Source of the DNA: Agriotes lineatus | Taxonomy: Eukaryota > Arthropoda > Insecta > Coleoptera > Elateridae | Direction: 5' to 3' | NCBI GenBank assembly: GCA_940337035.1 | Contig: CALNHX010005227.1 | Location: 1-64,000, forward strand | Length of the DNA stretch: 64,000 nt | Shown here: positions 35,876 to 48,480 of the stretch, one piece after another | How positions within the stretch are numbered: the first letter of the stretch is position 1 | Layout: each line of letters opens with the position of its first letter | Notes under the pieces: model-generated | The model's database searches: none | What the model was told of the DNA's origin: nothing | The model's input: only the letters and a program-made list of their open reading frames with translations | Made by a program: the position numbers and the translations under genes

Positions 35876-38800
35876 GCCATTGCCATGCCATTGCCATGCC
35901 ATTGCCATGCCATTGCCATGCCATTGCCATGCCATTGCCATGCCATTGCCATGCCATTGCCATGCCATTGCCATGCCATTGCCATGCCATTGCCATGCCA
36001 TTGCCATGCCATTGCCATGCCATTGCCATGCCATTGCCATGCCATTGCCATGCCATTGCCATGCCATTGCCATGCCATTGCCATGCCATTGCCATGCCAT
36101 TGCCATGCCATTGCCATGCCATTGCCATGCCATTGCCATGCCATTGCCATGCCATTGCCATGCCATTGCCATGCCATTGCCATGCCATTGCCATGCCATT
36201 GCCATGCCATTGCCATGCCATTGCCATGCCATTGCCATGCCATTGCCATGCCATTGCCATGCCATTGCCATGCCATTGCCATGCCATTGCCATGCCATTG
36301 CCATGCCATTGCCATGCCATTGCCATGCCATTGCCATGCCATTGCCATGCCATTGCCATGCCATTGCCATGCCATTGCCATGCCATTGCCATGCCATTGC
36401 CATGCCATTGCCATGCCATTGCCATGCCATTGCCATGCCATTGCCATGCCATTGCCATGCCATTGCCATGCCATTGCCATGCCATTGCCATGCCATTGCC
36501 ATGCCATTGCCATGCCATTGCCATGCCATTGCCATGCCATTGCCATGCCATTGCCATGCCATTGCCATGCCATTGCCATGCCATTGCCATGCCATTGCCA
36601 TGCCATTGCCATGCCATTGCCATGCCATTGCCATGCCATTGCCATGCCATTGCCATGCCATTGCCATGCCATTGCCATGCCATTGCCATGCCATTGCCAT
36701 GCCATTGCCATGCCATTGCCATGCCATTGCCATGCCATTGCCATGCCATTGCCATGCCATTGCCATGCCATTGCCATGCCATTGCCATGCCATTGCCATG
36801 CCATTGCCATGCCATTGCCATGCCATTGCCATGCCATTGCCATGCCATTGCCATGCCATTGCCATGCCATTTCCATGCCATTGCCATGCCATTGCCATGC
36901 CATTGCCATGCCATTGCCATGCCATTGCCATGCCATTGCCATGCCATTGCCATGCCATTGCCATGCCATTGCCATGCCATTGCCATGCCATTGCCATGCC
37001 ATTGCCATGCCATTGCCATGCCATTGCCATGCCATTGCCATGCCATTGCCATGCCATTGCCATGCCATTGCCATGCCATTGCCATGCCATTGCCATGCCA
37101 TTGCCATGCCATTGCCATGCCATTGCCATGCCATGCCATTGCCATGCCATTGCCATGCCATTGCCATGCCATTGCCATGCCATTGCCATGCCATTGCCAT
37201 GCCATTGCCATGCCATTGCCATGCCATTGCCATGCCATTGCCATGCCATTGCCATGCCATTGCCATGCCATTGCCATGCCATTGCCATGCCATTGCCATG
37301 CCATTGCCATGCCATTGCCATGCCATTGCCATGCCATTGCCATGCCATTGCCATGCCATTGCCATGCCATTGCCATGCCATTGCCATGCCATTGCCATGC
37401 CATTGCCATGCCATTGCCATGCCATTGCCAAGCCATTGCCACGCTATTGCCACATTATTGCCACGCCATTGCCACGCCATTGCCACGCCATTGCCACGCC
37501 ATTGCCGAGCCATTGCCCTGCCATTGCCGTGCCATTGCCGTGCCATTGCCGTGCCATTGCCGTGCCATTGCCGTGCCATTGCCTTGCCATTGCCTTGCCA
37601 TTGCCATGCCATTGCCATGCCATTGCCATGCCATTGCCATGCCATTGCCATGCCATTGCCATGCCATTGCCATGCCATTGCCATGCCATTGCCATTCCAT
37701 TGCCATGCCATTGCCATGCCATTGCCATGCCATTGCCATGCCATTGCCATGCCATTGCCATGCCATTGCCATGCCATTGCCATGCCATTGCCATGCCATT
37801 GCCATGTCATTGCCATGCCATTGCCATGCCATTGCCATGCCATTGCCATGCCATTGCCATGCCATTGCCATGCCATTGCCATGCCATTGCCATGCCATTG
37901 CCATGCCATTGCCATGCCATTGCCATGCCATTGCCATGCCATTGCCATGCCATTGCCATGCCATTGCCATGCCATTGCCATGCCATTGCCATGCCATTGC
38001 CATGCCATTGCCATGCCATTGCCATGCCATTGCCATGCCATTGCCATGCCATTGCCATGCCATTGCCATGCCATTGCCATGCCCTGCCATTGCCATTGCC
38101 ATGCCATTGCCATGCCATTGCCATGCCATTGCCATGCCATTGCCATGCCATTGCCATGCCATTGCCATGCCATTGCCATGCCATTGCCATGCCATTGCCA
38201 TGCCATTGCCATGCCATTGCCATGCCATTGCCATGCCATTGCCATGCCATTGCCATGCCATTGCCATGCCATTGCCATGCCATTGCCATGCCATTGCCAT
38301 GCCATTGCCATGCCATTGCCATGCCATTGCCATGCCATTGCCATGCCATTGCCATGCCATTGCCATGCCATTGCCATGCCATTGCCATGCCATTGCCATG
38401 CCATTGCCATGCCATTGCCATGCCATTGCCATGCCATTGCCATGCCATTGCCATGCCATTGCCATGCCATTGCCATGCCATTGCCATGCCATTGCCATGC
38501 CATTGCCATGCCATTGCCATGCCATTGCCATGCCATTGCCATGCCATTGCCATGCCATTGCCATGCCATTGCCATGCCATTGCCATGCCATTGCCATGCC
38601 ATTGCAATGCCATTGCCATGCCATTGCCATGCCATTGCCATGCCATTGCCATGCCATTGCCATGCCATTGCCATGCCATTGCCATGCCATTGCCATGCCA
38701 TTGCCATGCCATTGCCATGCCATTGCCATGCCATTGCCATGCCATTGCCATGCCATTGCCATGCCATTGCCATGCCATTGCCATGCCATTGCCATGCCAT

Positions 38801-39612
38801 TGCCATGCCATTGCCATGCCATTGCCATGCCATTGCCATGCCATTGCCATGCCATTGCCATGCCATTGCCATGCCATTGTCATGCCATTGCCATGCCATT
38901 GCCATGCCATTGCCATGCCATTGCCATGCCATTGCCATGCCATTGCCATGCCATTGCCATGCCATTGCCATGCCATTGCCATGCCATTGCCATGCCATTG
39001 CCATGCCATTGCCATGCCATTGCCATGCCATTGCCATGCCATTGCCATGCCATTGCCATGCCATTGCCATGCCATTGCCATGCCATTGCCATGCCATTGC
39101 CATGCCATTGCCATGCCATTGCCATGCCATTGCCATGCCATTGCCATGCCATTGCAATGCCATTGCCATGCCATTCCCATGCCATTGCCATGCCATTGCC
39201 ATGCCATTGCCATGCCATTGCCATGCCATTGCCATGCCATTGCCATGCCATTGCCATGCCATTGCCATGCCATTGCCATGCCATTGCCATGCCATTGCCA
39301 TGCCATTGCCATGCCATTGCCATGCCATTGCCATGCCATTGCCATGCCATTGCCATGCCATTGCCATGCCATTGCCATGCCATTGCCATGCCATTGCCAT
39401 GCCATTGCCATGCCATTGCCATGCCATTGCCATGCCATTGCCATGCCATTGCCATGCCATTGCCATGCCATTGCCATGCCATTGCCATGCCATTGCCATG
39501 CCATTGCAATGCCATTGCCATGCCATTGCCATTCCATTGCCATGCCATTGCCATGCTATTGCCATGCCATTGCCATGCCATTGCCATGCCATTGCCATGC
39601 CATTGTCATGCC
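35876..39612 (+). repeat. 11-bp satellite (U11), array C
   Basis: 3,737 bp, about 340 units, same polarity as A and B. Left and right edges match array B. A diverged-unit block lies at 37,428-37,600. Phase breaks occur near 37,132 (one ATTGCC missing) and 38,083-38,100 (CCCTGCC followed by a doubled ATTGCC), which move the translated peptide between frames without stopping it. Scattered variants include CATTTCC near 36,870, ATTCCATT near 37,695, GCAATGCC near 38,605, TTGTCATG near 38,879 and CATTCCC near 39,175. Confidence 0.97.
37428..37600 (+). repeat. Diverged U11 block in array C
   Basis: Variant units run AAG, ACG (with CTATT), CACATTATT, four ACG, GAG, CTG, five GTG, two CTT. This is the same order as at 32,348-32,545 in array B with fewer ACG and GTG copies. 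Its distance from the left edge is about 1,550 bp here versus about 1,180 in array B, so the plain units on the left have changed in number since the arrays split. Confidence 0.9.
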
Positions 39613-40077
39613 GCCAACATTTGGAGCCATGCCGCCAACATTTGGAGCCATGCCGCCAACATTTCGAGCCATGCCGCCAACATTTCGAGCCATGCCGTCA
39701 ACATTTCGAGTCATGCCGCCAACATTTGGAGCCATGCCGCCAACATTTAGAGCCATGCCGCCAAGATTTCGAGCCATGACGCCAACATTTCGAGCCATGC
39801 CGCCAACATTTCGAGCCATGCCGCCAACATTTAAAGCCACGCCGCCAAAATTTCAAGCCATGCCGCCAACATTTCGAGCCATGCCGCCAATATTTCCAGC
39901 TATGCCGCCAACATTCCGAGCCATGCCGCCAACATTTCGATCCATGCCGTCAACATTTCGAGAAATGCCGCCAACATTTCCAGCTATGCCGCCAACATTT
40001 CGAGCCATGCCGCCAACATTTCGAGCCACGCCGAAAACATTTCGAGCCATGCCGCCAACATTTCGAGCCATGCCACC
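39613..40077 (+). repeat. Copy of the R2 left flank, right of array C
   Basis: Matches 34,456-34,920 at an offset of 5,157 bp, beginning with two TTGGAGCC units and including TTTAAAGCC, CGATCC, GAGAAATG and CCGAAAAC. One difference is AATATTTCC here against AATATATCC there. With the array C left flank, this shows that the U11 arrays were copied together with their U21 borders. Confidence 0.88.
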
Positions 40078-40084
40078 AACATTT

Positions 40085-42623
40085 CGAGCCATGCCGCCAA
40101 CATTTCCAGCTAAGCCGCCAACATTTCGAGCCATGCCACCAACATTTCGAGCCATGCCGCCAACATTTAGAGCCATGCCGCCAACACTTCGAGCCATGCC
40201 GCCAACATTTCCAGCTATGCCGCCAACATTTCGAGCCATGCCACCAACATTTCGAGCCATGCCGCCAACATTTAGAGCCATGCCACCAACATTTCGAGCC
40301 CTGCCGCCAACATTTCGAGCCATGCCGCCAACATTTCGAGCCATGCCGCCAACATTTCGAGCCATGCCGCTAACATTTCTAGCTATGCCGCCAACACTTC
40401 GAACCATGCCGCCAACATTTCAAACCATGCCGCCAACATTTTGAGCCATGCCGCCAACATTTCGAGCCATTCCGCTAACACCTCGAGCCATGCCGCCAAC
40501 ACTTCGAGCCATGCCGCCAGCATTTTGAGCCATGCCGCCAACATTTCGAGCCATTCCGCTAACACCTCGAGCCATGCCGCCAACACTTCGAGCCATGCCG
40601 CCAACATTTCGAGACATGCCGCCAACATTTCGAGCCATGCCGCCAACATTTCGAGCCATGCCGCCAACATTTTGAGCCATGCCGCCAACATTTCGAGCCA
40701 TGCCGCCAACATTTCGTGCCGTGCCGCCAACATTTCGTGCCACGCTGCCAACATTTCGAGCCATGCCGCCAACATTTTGAGCCATGCCGCCAATACTTCC
40801 AGCCATGCCGCCAACATTTCGAGGCATGCCGCCATCATTTCGAGCCATGGCGCCAACACCTCGAGCCATGCCGCCAACATTTCGAGCCAGGCCGCCAACA
40901 TTTCGTGCCACGCCGCCAACATTTTGAGCCATGCCGCCAACATTTCGAGCCATGCCGCCAACATTTCCAGCCATGCCGCCAACATTTCGAGCTATGCCGC
41001 CAACATTTCAAACCATGCCGCCAACATTTCGAGCTATGCAGCCAAAATTTCGAGCCATGCCGCCAACATTTCGAGCTATGCCGCCAACATTTCGAGCCAT
41101 GCCGCCAACATTTCGAGCCATGCCGCCAACATTTCGAGCCATGCCGCCAACATTTCGAGCCATGCCGCCAACATTTCGAGCCATGCCGCCAACATTTCGA
41201 GCCATGCCGCCAACATTTAGAGCCATGCCGCCAACATTTCGAGCCATGCCGCCAACATTTCCAGCTATGCCGCCAACATTTCGAGCCATGCCACCAACAT
41301 TTCGAGCCATGCCGCCAACATTTAGAGCCATGCCACCAACATTTCGAGCCATGCCGCCAACATTTCGAGCCATGCCGCCAACATTTCGAGCCATGCCGCC
41401 AACATTTCGAGCCATGCCGCTAACATTTCTAGCTATGCCGCCAACACTTCGAACCATGCCGCCAACATTTCAAACCATGCCGCCAACATTTTGAGCCATG
41501 CCGCCAACATTTCGAGCCATTCCGCTAACACCTCGAGCAATGCCGCCAACACTTCGAGCCATGCCTCCAACATTTTGAGCCATGCCGCCAACATTTCGAG
41601 CCATTCCGCTAACACCTCGAGCCATGCCGCCAACACTTCGAGCCATGCCGCCAACATTTCGAGACATGCCGCCAACATTTCGAGCCATGCCGCCAACATT
41701 TCGAGCATGCCGACAACATCTTGAGCCATGCCGCCAACATTTCGAGCCATGCCGCCAACATTTCGAGCCATGCCGCCAACATTTCGAGCCATGCCGCCAA
41801 CATTTCGTGCCACGCTGCCAACATTTCGAGCCATGCCGCCAACATTTTGAGCCATGCCGCCAACACTTCCAGCCATGCCGCCAACATTTCGAGCCATGCC
41901 GCCAACATTTCGAGCCATGACGCCAACACCTCGAGCCATGCCGCCAACATTTCGAGCCAGGCCGCCAACATTTCGTTCCAAGCCGCCAACATTTTGAGCC
42001 ATGCCGCCAACATTTCGAGCCATGCCGCCAACATTTCCAGCCATGCCGCCAACATTTCGAGCTATGCCGCCAACATTTCGAGCCATGCCGCAACATTTCG
42101 AGCTATGCCGCCAAAATTTCGAGCCATGCCGCCAACATTTCGAGCCATGCCGCCAACATTTTGAGCCATGCCGCCAACATTTCGGGCTATGCCGCCAACA
42201 TTTCGAGCCATGCCGCCATCATTTCGAGCCATGCCGCCAACCATTCGAGTCATGCCGCCAACATTTCGAGCTATGCCACCAACATTTCGAGCCATGCCGC
42301 CAACATTTCGAGCCATGCCGCCAACATTTCGAGCCATGCCGCCAACATTTCGAGCTATGCCGCCAACACTTCGAGCCATGCCGCCAAGATTTTGAGTCAT
42401 GCCGCCAACATTTCGAGCCATGCCGCCAACATTTCGAGCCATGCCGCCAATATTTCCAGCTATGCCGCCAACATTCCGAGCCATGCCGTCAACATTTCGA
42501 GAAATGCCGCCAACATTTCCAGCTATGCCGCCAACATTTCGAGCCATGCCGCCAACATTTCGAGCCACGCCGAAAACATTTCGAGCCATGCCGCCAACAT
42601 TTCGAGCCATGCCGCCAACATTT
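40085..42623 (+). repeat. 2,539-bp higher-order repeat, pair I copy 1
   Basis: U21 block followed by a near-identical copy at 42,624-44,740. The offset of 2,539 bp was read from the unique CAGCTAAGCC unit (40,105 and 42,644), the CATTCCGCTAACACC cluster, the CGTGCCACGCTGCC units and the GAGCATGCC short unit (near 41,702 and 44,241). Small differences exist, for example GTGCCGTGCC near 40,727 where copy 2 has ATG. Confidence 0.86.
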
Positions 42624-44740
42624 CGAGCCATGCCGCCAACATTTCCAGCTAAGCCGCCAACATTTCGAGCCATGCCACCAACATTTCGAGCCATGCCGCC
42701 AACATTTAGAGCCATGCCGCCAACACTTCGAGCCATGCCGCCAACATTTCCAGCTATGCCGCCAACATTTCGAGCCATGCCACCAACATTTCGAGCCATG
42801 CCGCCAACATTTAGAGCCATGCCACCAACATTTCGAGCCCTGCCGCCAACATTTCGAGCCATGCCGCCAGCATTTCGAGCCATGCCGCCAACATTTCGAG
42901 CCATGCCGCTAACATTTCTAGCTATGCCGCCAACACTTCGAACCATGCCGCCAACATTTCAAACCATGCCGCCAACATTTTGAGCCATGCCGCCAACATT
43001 TCGAGCCATTCCGCTAACACCTCGAGCCATGCCGCCAACACTTCGAGCCATGCCGCCAGCATTTTGAGCCATGCCGCCAACATTTCGAGCAATTCCGCTA
43101 ACACCTCGAGCCATGCCGCCAACACTTCGAGCCATGCCGCCAACATTTCGAGACATGCCGCCAACATTTCGAGCCATGCCGCCAACATTTCGAGCCATGC
43201 CGCCAACATTTTGAGCCATGCCGCCAACATTTCGAGCCATGCCGCCAACATTTCGTGCCATGCCGCCAACATTTCGTGCCACGCTGCCAACATTTCGAGC
43301 CATGCCGCCAACATTTTGAGCCATGCCGCCAACACTTCCAGCCATGCCGCCAACATTTCGAGGCATGCCGCCATCATTTCGAGCCATGGCGCCAACACCT
43401 CGAGCCATGCCGCCAACATTTCGAGCCAGGCCGCCAACATTTCGTGCCACGCCGCCAACATTTTGAGCCATGCCGCCAACATTTCGAGCCATGCCGCCAA
43501 CATTTCCAGCCATGCCGCCAACATTTCGAGCTATGCCGCCAACATTTCAAACCATGCCGCCAACATTTCGAGCTATGCAGCCAAAATTTCGAGCCATGCC
43601 GCCAACATTTCGAGCTATGCCGCCAACATTTCGAGCCATGCCGCCAACATTTCGAGCCATGCCGCCAACATTTCGAGCCATGCCGCCAACATTTCGAGCC
43701 ATGCCGCCAACATTTCGAGCCATGCCGCCAACATTTCGAGCCATGCCGCCAACATTTAGAGCCATGCCGCCAACATTTCGAGCCATGCCGCCAACATTTC
43801 CAGCTATGCCGCCAACATTTCGAGCCATGCCACCAACATTTCGAGCCATGCCGCCAACATTTAGAGCCATGCCACCAACATTTCGAGCCATGCCGCCAAC
43901 ATTTCGAGCCATGCCGCCAACATTTCGAGCCATGCCGCCAACATTTCGAGCCATGCCGCTAACATTTCTAGCTATGCCGCCAACACTTCGAACCATGCCG
44001 CCAACATTTCAAACCATGCCGCCAACATTTTGAGCCATGCCGCCAACATTTCGAGCCATTCCGCTAACACCTCGAGCAATGCCGCCAACACTTCGAGCCA
44101 TGCCTCCAACATTTTGAGCCATGCCGCCAACATTTCGAGCCATTCCGCTAACACCTCGAGCCATGCCGCCAACACTTCGAGCCATGCCGCCAACATTTCG
44201 AGACATGCCGCCAACATTTCGAGCCATGCCGCCAACATTTCGAGCATGCCGACAACATCTTGAGCCATGCCGCCAACATTTCGAGCCATGCCGCCAACAT
44301 TTCGAGCCATGCCGCCAACATTTCGAGCCATGCCGCCAACATTTCGTGCCACGCTGCCAACATTTCGAGCCATGCCGCCAACATTTTGAGCCATGCCGCC
44401 AACACTTCCAGCCATGCCGCCAACATTTCGAGCCATGCCGCCAACATTTCGAGCCATGACGCCAACACCTCGAGCCATGCCGCCAACATTTCGAGCCAGG
44501 CCGCCAACATTTCGTGCCAAGCCGCCAACATTTTGAGCCATGCCGCCAACATTTCGAGCCATGCCGCCAACATTTCCAGCCATGCCGCCAACATTTCGAG
44601 CTATGCCGCCAACATTTCGAGCCATGCCGCAACATTTCGAGCTATGCCGCCAAAATTTCGAGCCATGCCGCCAACATTTCGAGCCATGCCGCCAACATTT
44701 TGAGCCATGCCGCCAACATTTCGGGCTATGCCGCCAACAT
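42624..44740 (+). repeat. 2,539-bp higher-order repeat, pair I copy 2
   Basis: Tandem partner of 40,085-42,623. Similarity continues to the TTTCGGGCTATG unit near 44,722 (42,181 in copy 1) and then breaks where a local duplication of about 270 bp has been inserted (second CGTGCCAAGCC near 44,785). Confidence 0.86.
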
Positions 44741-47700
44741 TTCGAGCTATGCCGCCAACATTTCGGGCTATGCCGCCAACATTTCGTGCCAAGCCGCCAA
44801 CATTTTGAGCCATGCCGCCAACATTTCGAGCCATGCCGCCAACATTTCCAGCCATGCCGCCAACATTTCGAGCTATGCCGCCAACATTTCGAGCCATGCC
44901 GCAACATTTCGAGCTATGCCGCCAAAATTTCGAGCCATGCCGCCAACATTTCGAGCCATGCCGCCATCATTTCGAGCCATGCCGCCAACCATTCGAGTCA
45001 TGCCGCCAACATTTCGAGCTATGCCACCAACATTTCGAGCCATGCCGCCAACATTTCGAGCCATGCCGCCAACATTTCGAGCCATGCCGCCAACATTTCG
45101 AGCTATGCCGCCAACACTTCGAGCCATGCCGCCAAGATTTTGAGTCATGCCGCCAACATTTCGAGCCATGCCGCCAACATTTCGAGCTATGCCGCCAACA
45201 TTTCGAGCCATGCCGGCAACATTTCGAGCCATGCCGCCAACATTTCGAGCAATGCCGCCAACATTTCGAGCTATGCCGCCAACATTTCGAGCCATGCCGC
45301 CAACATTTCGAGCCATGCCGCCAACATTTCGAGCCATGCCGCCATCATTTCGAGCCATGCCGCCAACCATTCGAGTCATGCCGCCAACATTTCGAGCTAT
45401 GCCACCAACATTTCGAGCCATGCCGCCAACATTTCGAGCCATGCCGCCAACATTTCGAGCCATGCCGCCATCATTTCGAGCCATGCCGCCAACATTTCGA
45501 GCCATGCCGCCAACATTTCGAGCCATGCCGCCAACATTTCGAGCCATGCCGCCAACATTTCGAGCTATGCCGCCAACATTTCGAGCCATGCCGGCAACAT
45601 TTCAAGCCATGCCGCCAACATTTCGAGCAATGCCGCCAACATTTCGAGCTATGCCGCCAACATTTCGAGCCATGCCGCCAACATTTCGAGCCATGCCGCC
45701 AACATTTCGAGCTATGCCGCCAACACTTCGAGCCATGCCGCCAAGATTTTGAGTCATGCCGCCAACATTTCGAGCCATGCCGCCAACATTTCGAGCTATG
45801 CCGCCAACATTTCGAGCCATGCCGGCAACATTTCGAACCATGCCGCCAACATTTCGAGCAATGCCGCCAACATTTCGAGCAATGCCGCCAACATTTCGAG
45901 CCATGCCGCCAACATTTCGAGCCATGCCGCCAACATTTCGAGCCATGCCGCCAACATTTCGAGCTATGCCGCCAACACTTCGAGCCATGCCGCCAAGATT
46001 TTGAGTCATGCCGCCAACATTTCGAGCCATGCCGCCAACATTTCGAGCTATACCGCCAACATTTCGAGCCATGGCGGCAACATTTCGAGCCATGCCGGCA
46101 ACATTTCGAGCCATGCCGCCAACATTTCGAGCCATGCCGCCAACATTTCGAGCTATGCCGCCAACACTTCGAGCCATGCCGCCAAGATTTTGAGTCATGC
46201 CGCCAACATTTCGAGCCATGCCGCCAACATTTCGAGCTATGCCGCCAACATTTCGAGCCATGCCGCCAACATTTCGAGCCATGCCGCCATCATTTCGAGC
46301 CATGCCGCCAACCATTCGAGTCATGCCGCCAACATTTCGAGCTATGCCACCAACATTTCGAGCCATGCCGCCAACATTTCGAGCCATGCCGCCAACATTT
46401 CGAGCCATGCCGCCAACATTTCGAGCCATGCCGCTAACATTTCTAGCTATGCCGCCAACACTTCGAGCCATGCCGCCAACATTTCGAGCTATGCCGCCAA
46501 CACTTCGAGCCATGCCGCCAAGATTTTGAGTCATGCCGCCAACATTTCGAGCCATGCCGCCAACATTTCGAGCTATGCCGCCAACATTTCGAGCCATGCC
46601 GCCAACATTTCGAGCCATGCCGCCATCATTTCGAGCCATGCCGCCAACCATTCGAGTCATGCCGCCAACATTTCGAGCTATGCCACCAACATTTCGAGCC
46701 ATGCCGCCAACATTTCGAGCCATGCCGCCAACATTTCGAGCCATGCCGCCAACATTTCGAGCCATGCCGCTAACATTTCTAGCTATGCCGCCAACACTTC
46801 GAGCCATGCCGCCAACATTTCAAACCATGCCGCCAACATTTTGAGCCATGCCGCCAACATTTCGAGCCATTCCGCTAACACCTCGAGCCATGCCGCCAAC
46901 ACTTCGAGCCATGCCGCCAGCATTTTGAGCCATGCCGCCAACATTTCGAGCCATTCCGCTAACACCTCGAGCCATGCCGCCAACACTTCGAGCCATGCCG
47001 CCAACATTTCGAGACATGCCGCCAACATTTCGAGCCATGCCGCCAACATTTCGAGCCATGCCGCCAACATTTTGAGCCATGCCGCCAACATTTCGAGCCA
47101 TGCCGCCAACATTTCGAGCCATGCCGCCAACATTTCGAGCCATGCCGCCAACATTTCGTGCCACGCTGCCAACATTTCGATCCATGCCGCCAACATTTTG
47201 AGCCATGCCGCCAACACTTCCAGCCATGCCGCCAACATTTCGAGGCATGCCGCCATCATTTCGAGCCATGGCGCCAACACCTCGAGCCATGCCGCCAACA
47301 TTTCGAGCCAGGCCGCCAACATTTCGTGCCACGCCGCCAACATTTTGAGCCATGCCGCCAACATTTCGAGCCATGCCGCCAACATTTCCAGCCATGCCGC
47401 CAACATTTCGAGCCATGCCGCCAACATTTCGAGCCATGCCGCTAACATTTCTAGCTATGCCGCCAACACTTCGAACCATGCCGCCAACATTTCAAACCAT
47501 GCCGCCAACATTTTGAGCCATGCCGCCAACATTTCGAGCCATTCCGCTAACACCTCGAGCCATGCCGCCAACACTTCGAGCCATGCCGCCAACATTTCGA
47601 GGCATGCCGCCAACATTTCGAGCCATGCCGCCAACATTTCGAGCATGCCGCCAACATCTTGAGCCATGCCGCCAACATTTCGAGCCATGCCGCCAACATT

Positions 47701-48480
47701 TCGAGCCATGCCGCCAACATTTCGAGCCATGCCGCCAACATTTCGTGCCACGCTGCCAACATTTCGAGCCATGCCGCCAACATTTTGAGCCATGCCGCCA
47801 ACACTTCCAGCCATGCCGCCAACATTTCGAGCCATGCCGTCAACATTTCGAGCCATGACGCCAACACCTCGAGCCATGCCGCCAACATTTCGAGCCAGGC
47901 CGCCAACATTTCGTGCCAAGCCGCCAACATTTTGAGCCATGCCGCCAACATTTCGAGCCATGCCGCCAACATTTCCAGCCATGCCGCCAACATTTCGAGC
48001 TATGCCGCCAACATTTCGAGCCATGCCGCAACATTTCGAGCTATGCCGCCAAAATTTCGAGCCATGCCGCCAACATTTCGAGCCATGCCGCCAACACTTT
48101 GAGCCATGCCGCCAACATTTCGGGCTATGCCGCCAACATTTCGAGCCATGCCGCCATCATTTCGAGCCATGCCGCCAACCATTCGAGTCATGCCGCCAAC
48201 ATTTCGAGCTATGCCACCAACATTTCGAGCCATGCCGCCAACATTTCGAGCCATGCCGCCAACATTTCGAGCCATGCCGCCAACATTTCGAGCTATGCCG
48301 CCAACACTTCGAGCCATGCCGCCAAGATTTTGAGTCATGCCGCCAACATTTCGAGCCATGCCGCCAACATTTCGAGCTATGCCGCCAACATTTCGAGCCA
48401 TGCCGGCAACATTTCGAGCCATGCCGCCAACATTTCGAGCCATGCCGCCAACATTTCGAGCTATGCCGCCAACATTTCGA
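44741..48480 (+). repeat. U21 region rich in the CCAACCATTCGAGTC marker
   Basis: U21 with a short HOR of roughly 250-340 bp carrying CCATCATT, CCAACCATTCGAGTC, GCTATGCCACC, CACTTCGAGCC and AAGATTTTGAGTC variants, repeated several times from about 44,950 to 46,720. The segment from 44,540 on resembles that from 47,939 on (offset 3,399 bp). Around 46,030-46,090 the ATACCGCC and CATGGCGGC units form a marker found again near 49,240, 51,779, 56,329, 58,009 and 61,235. Confidence 0.8.
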
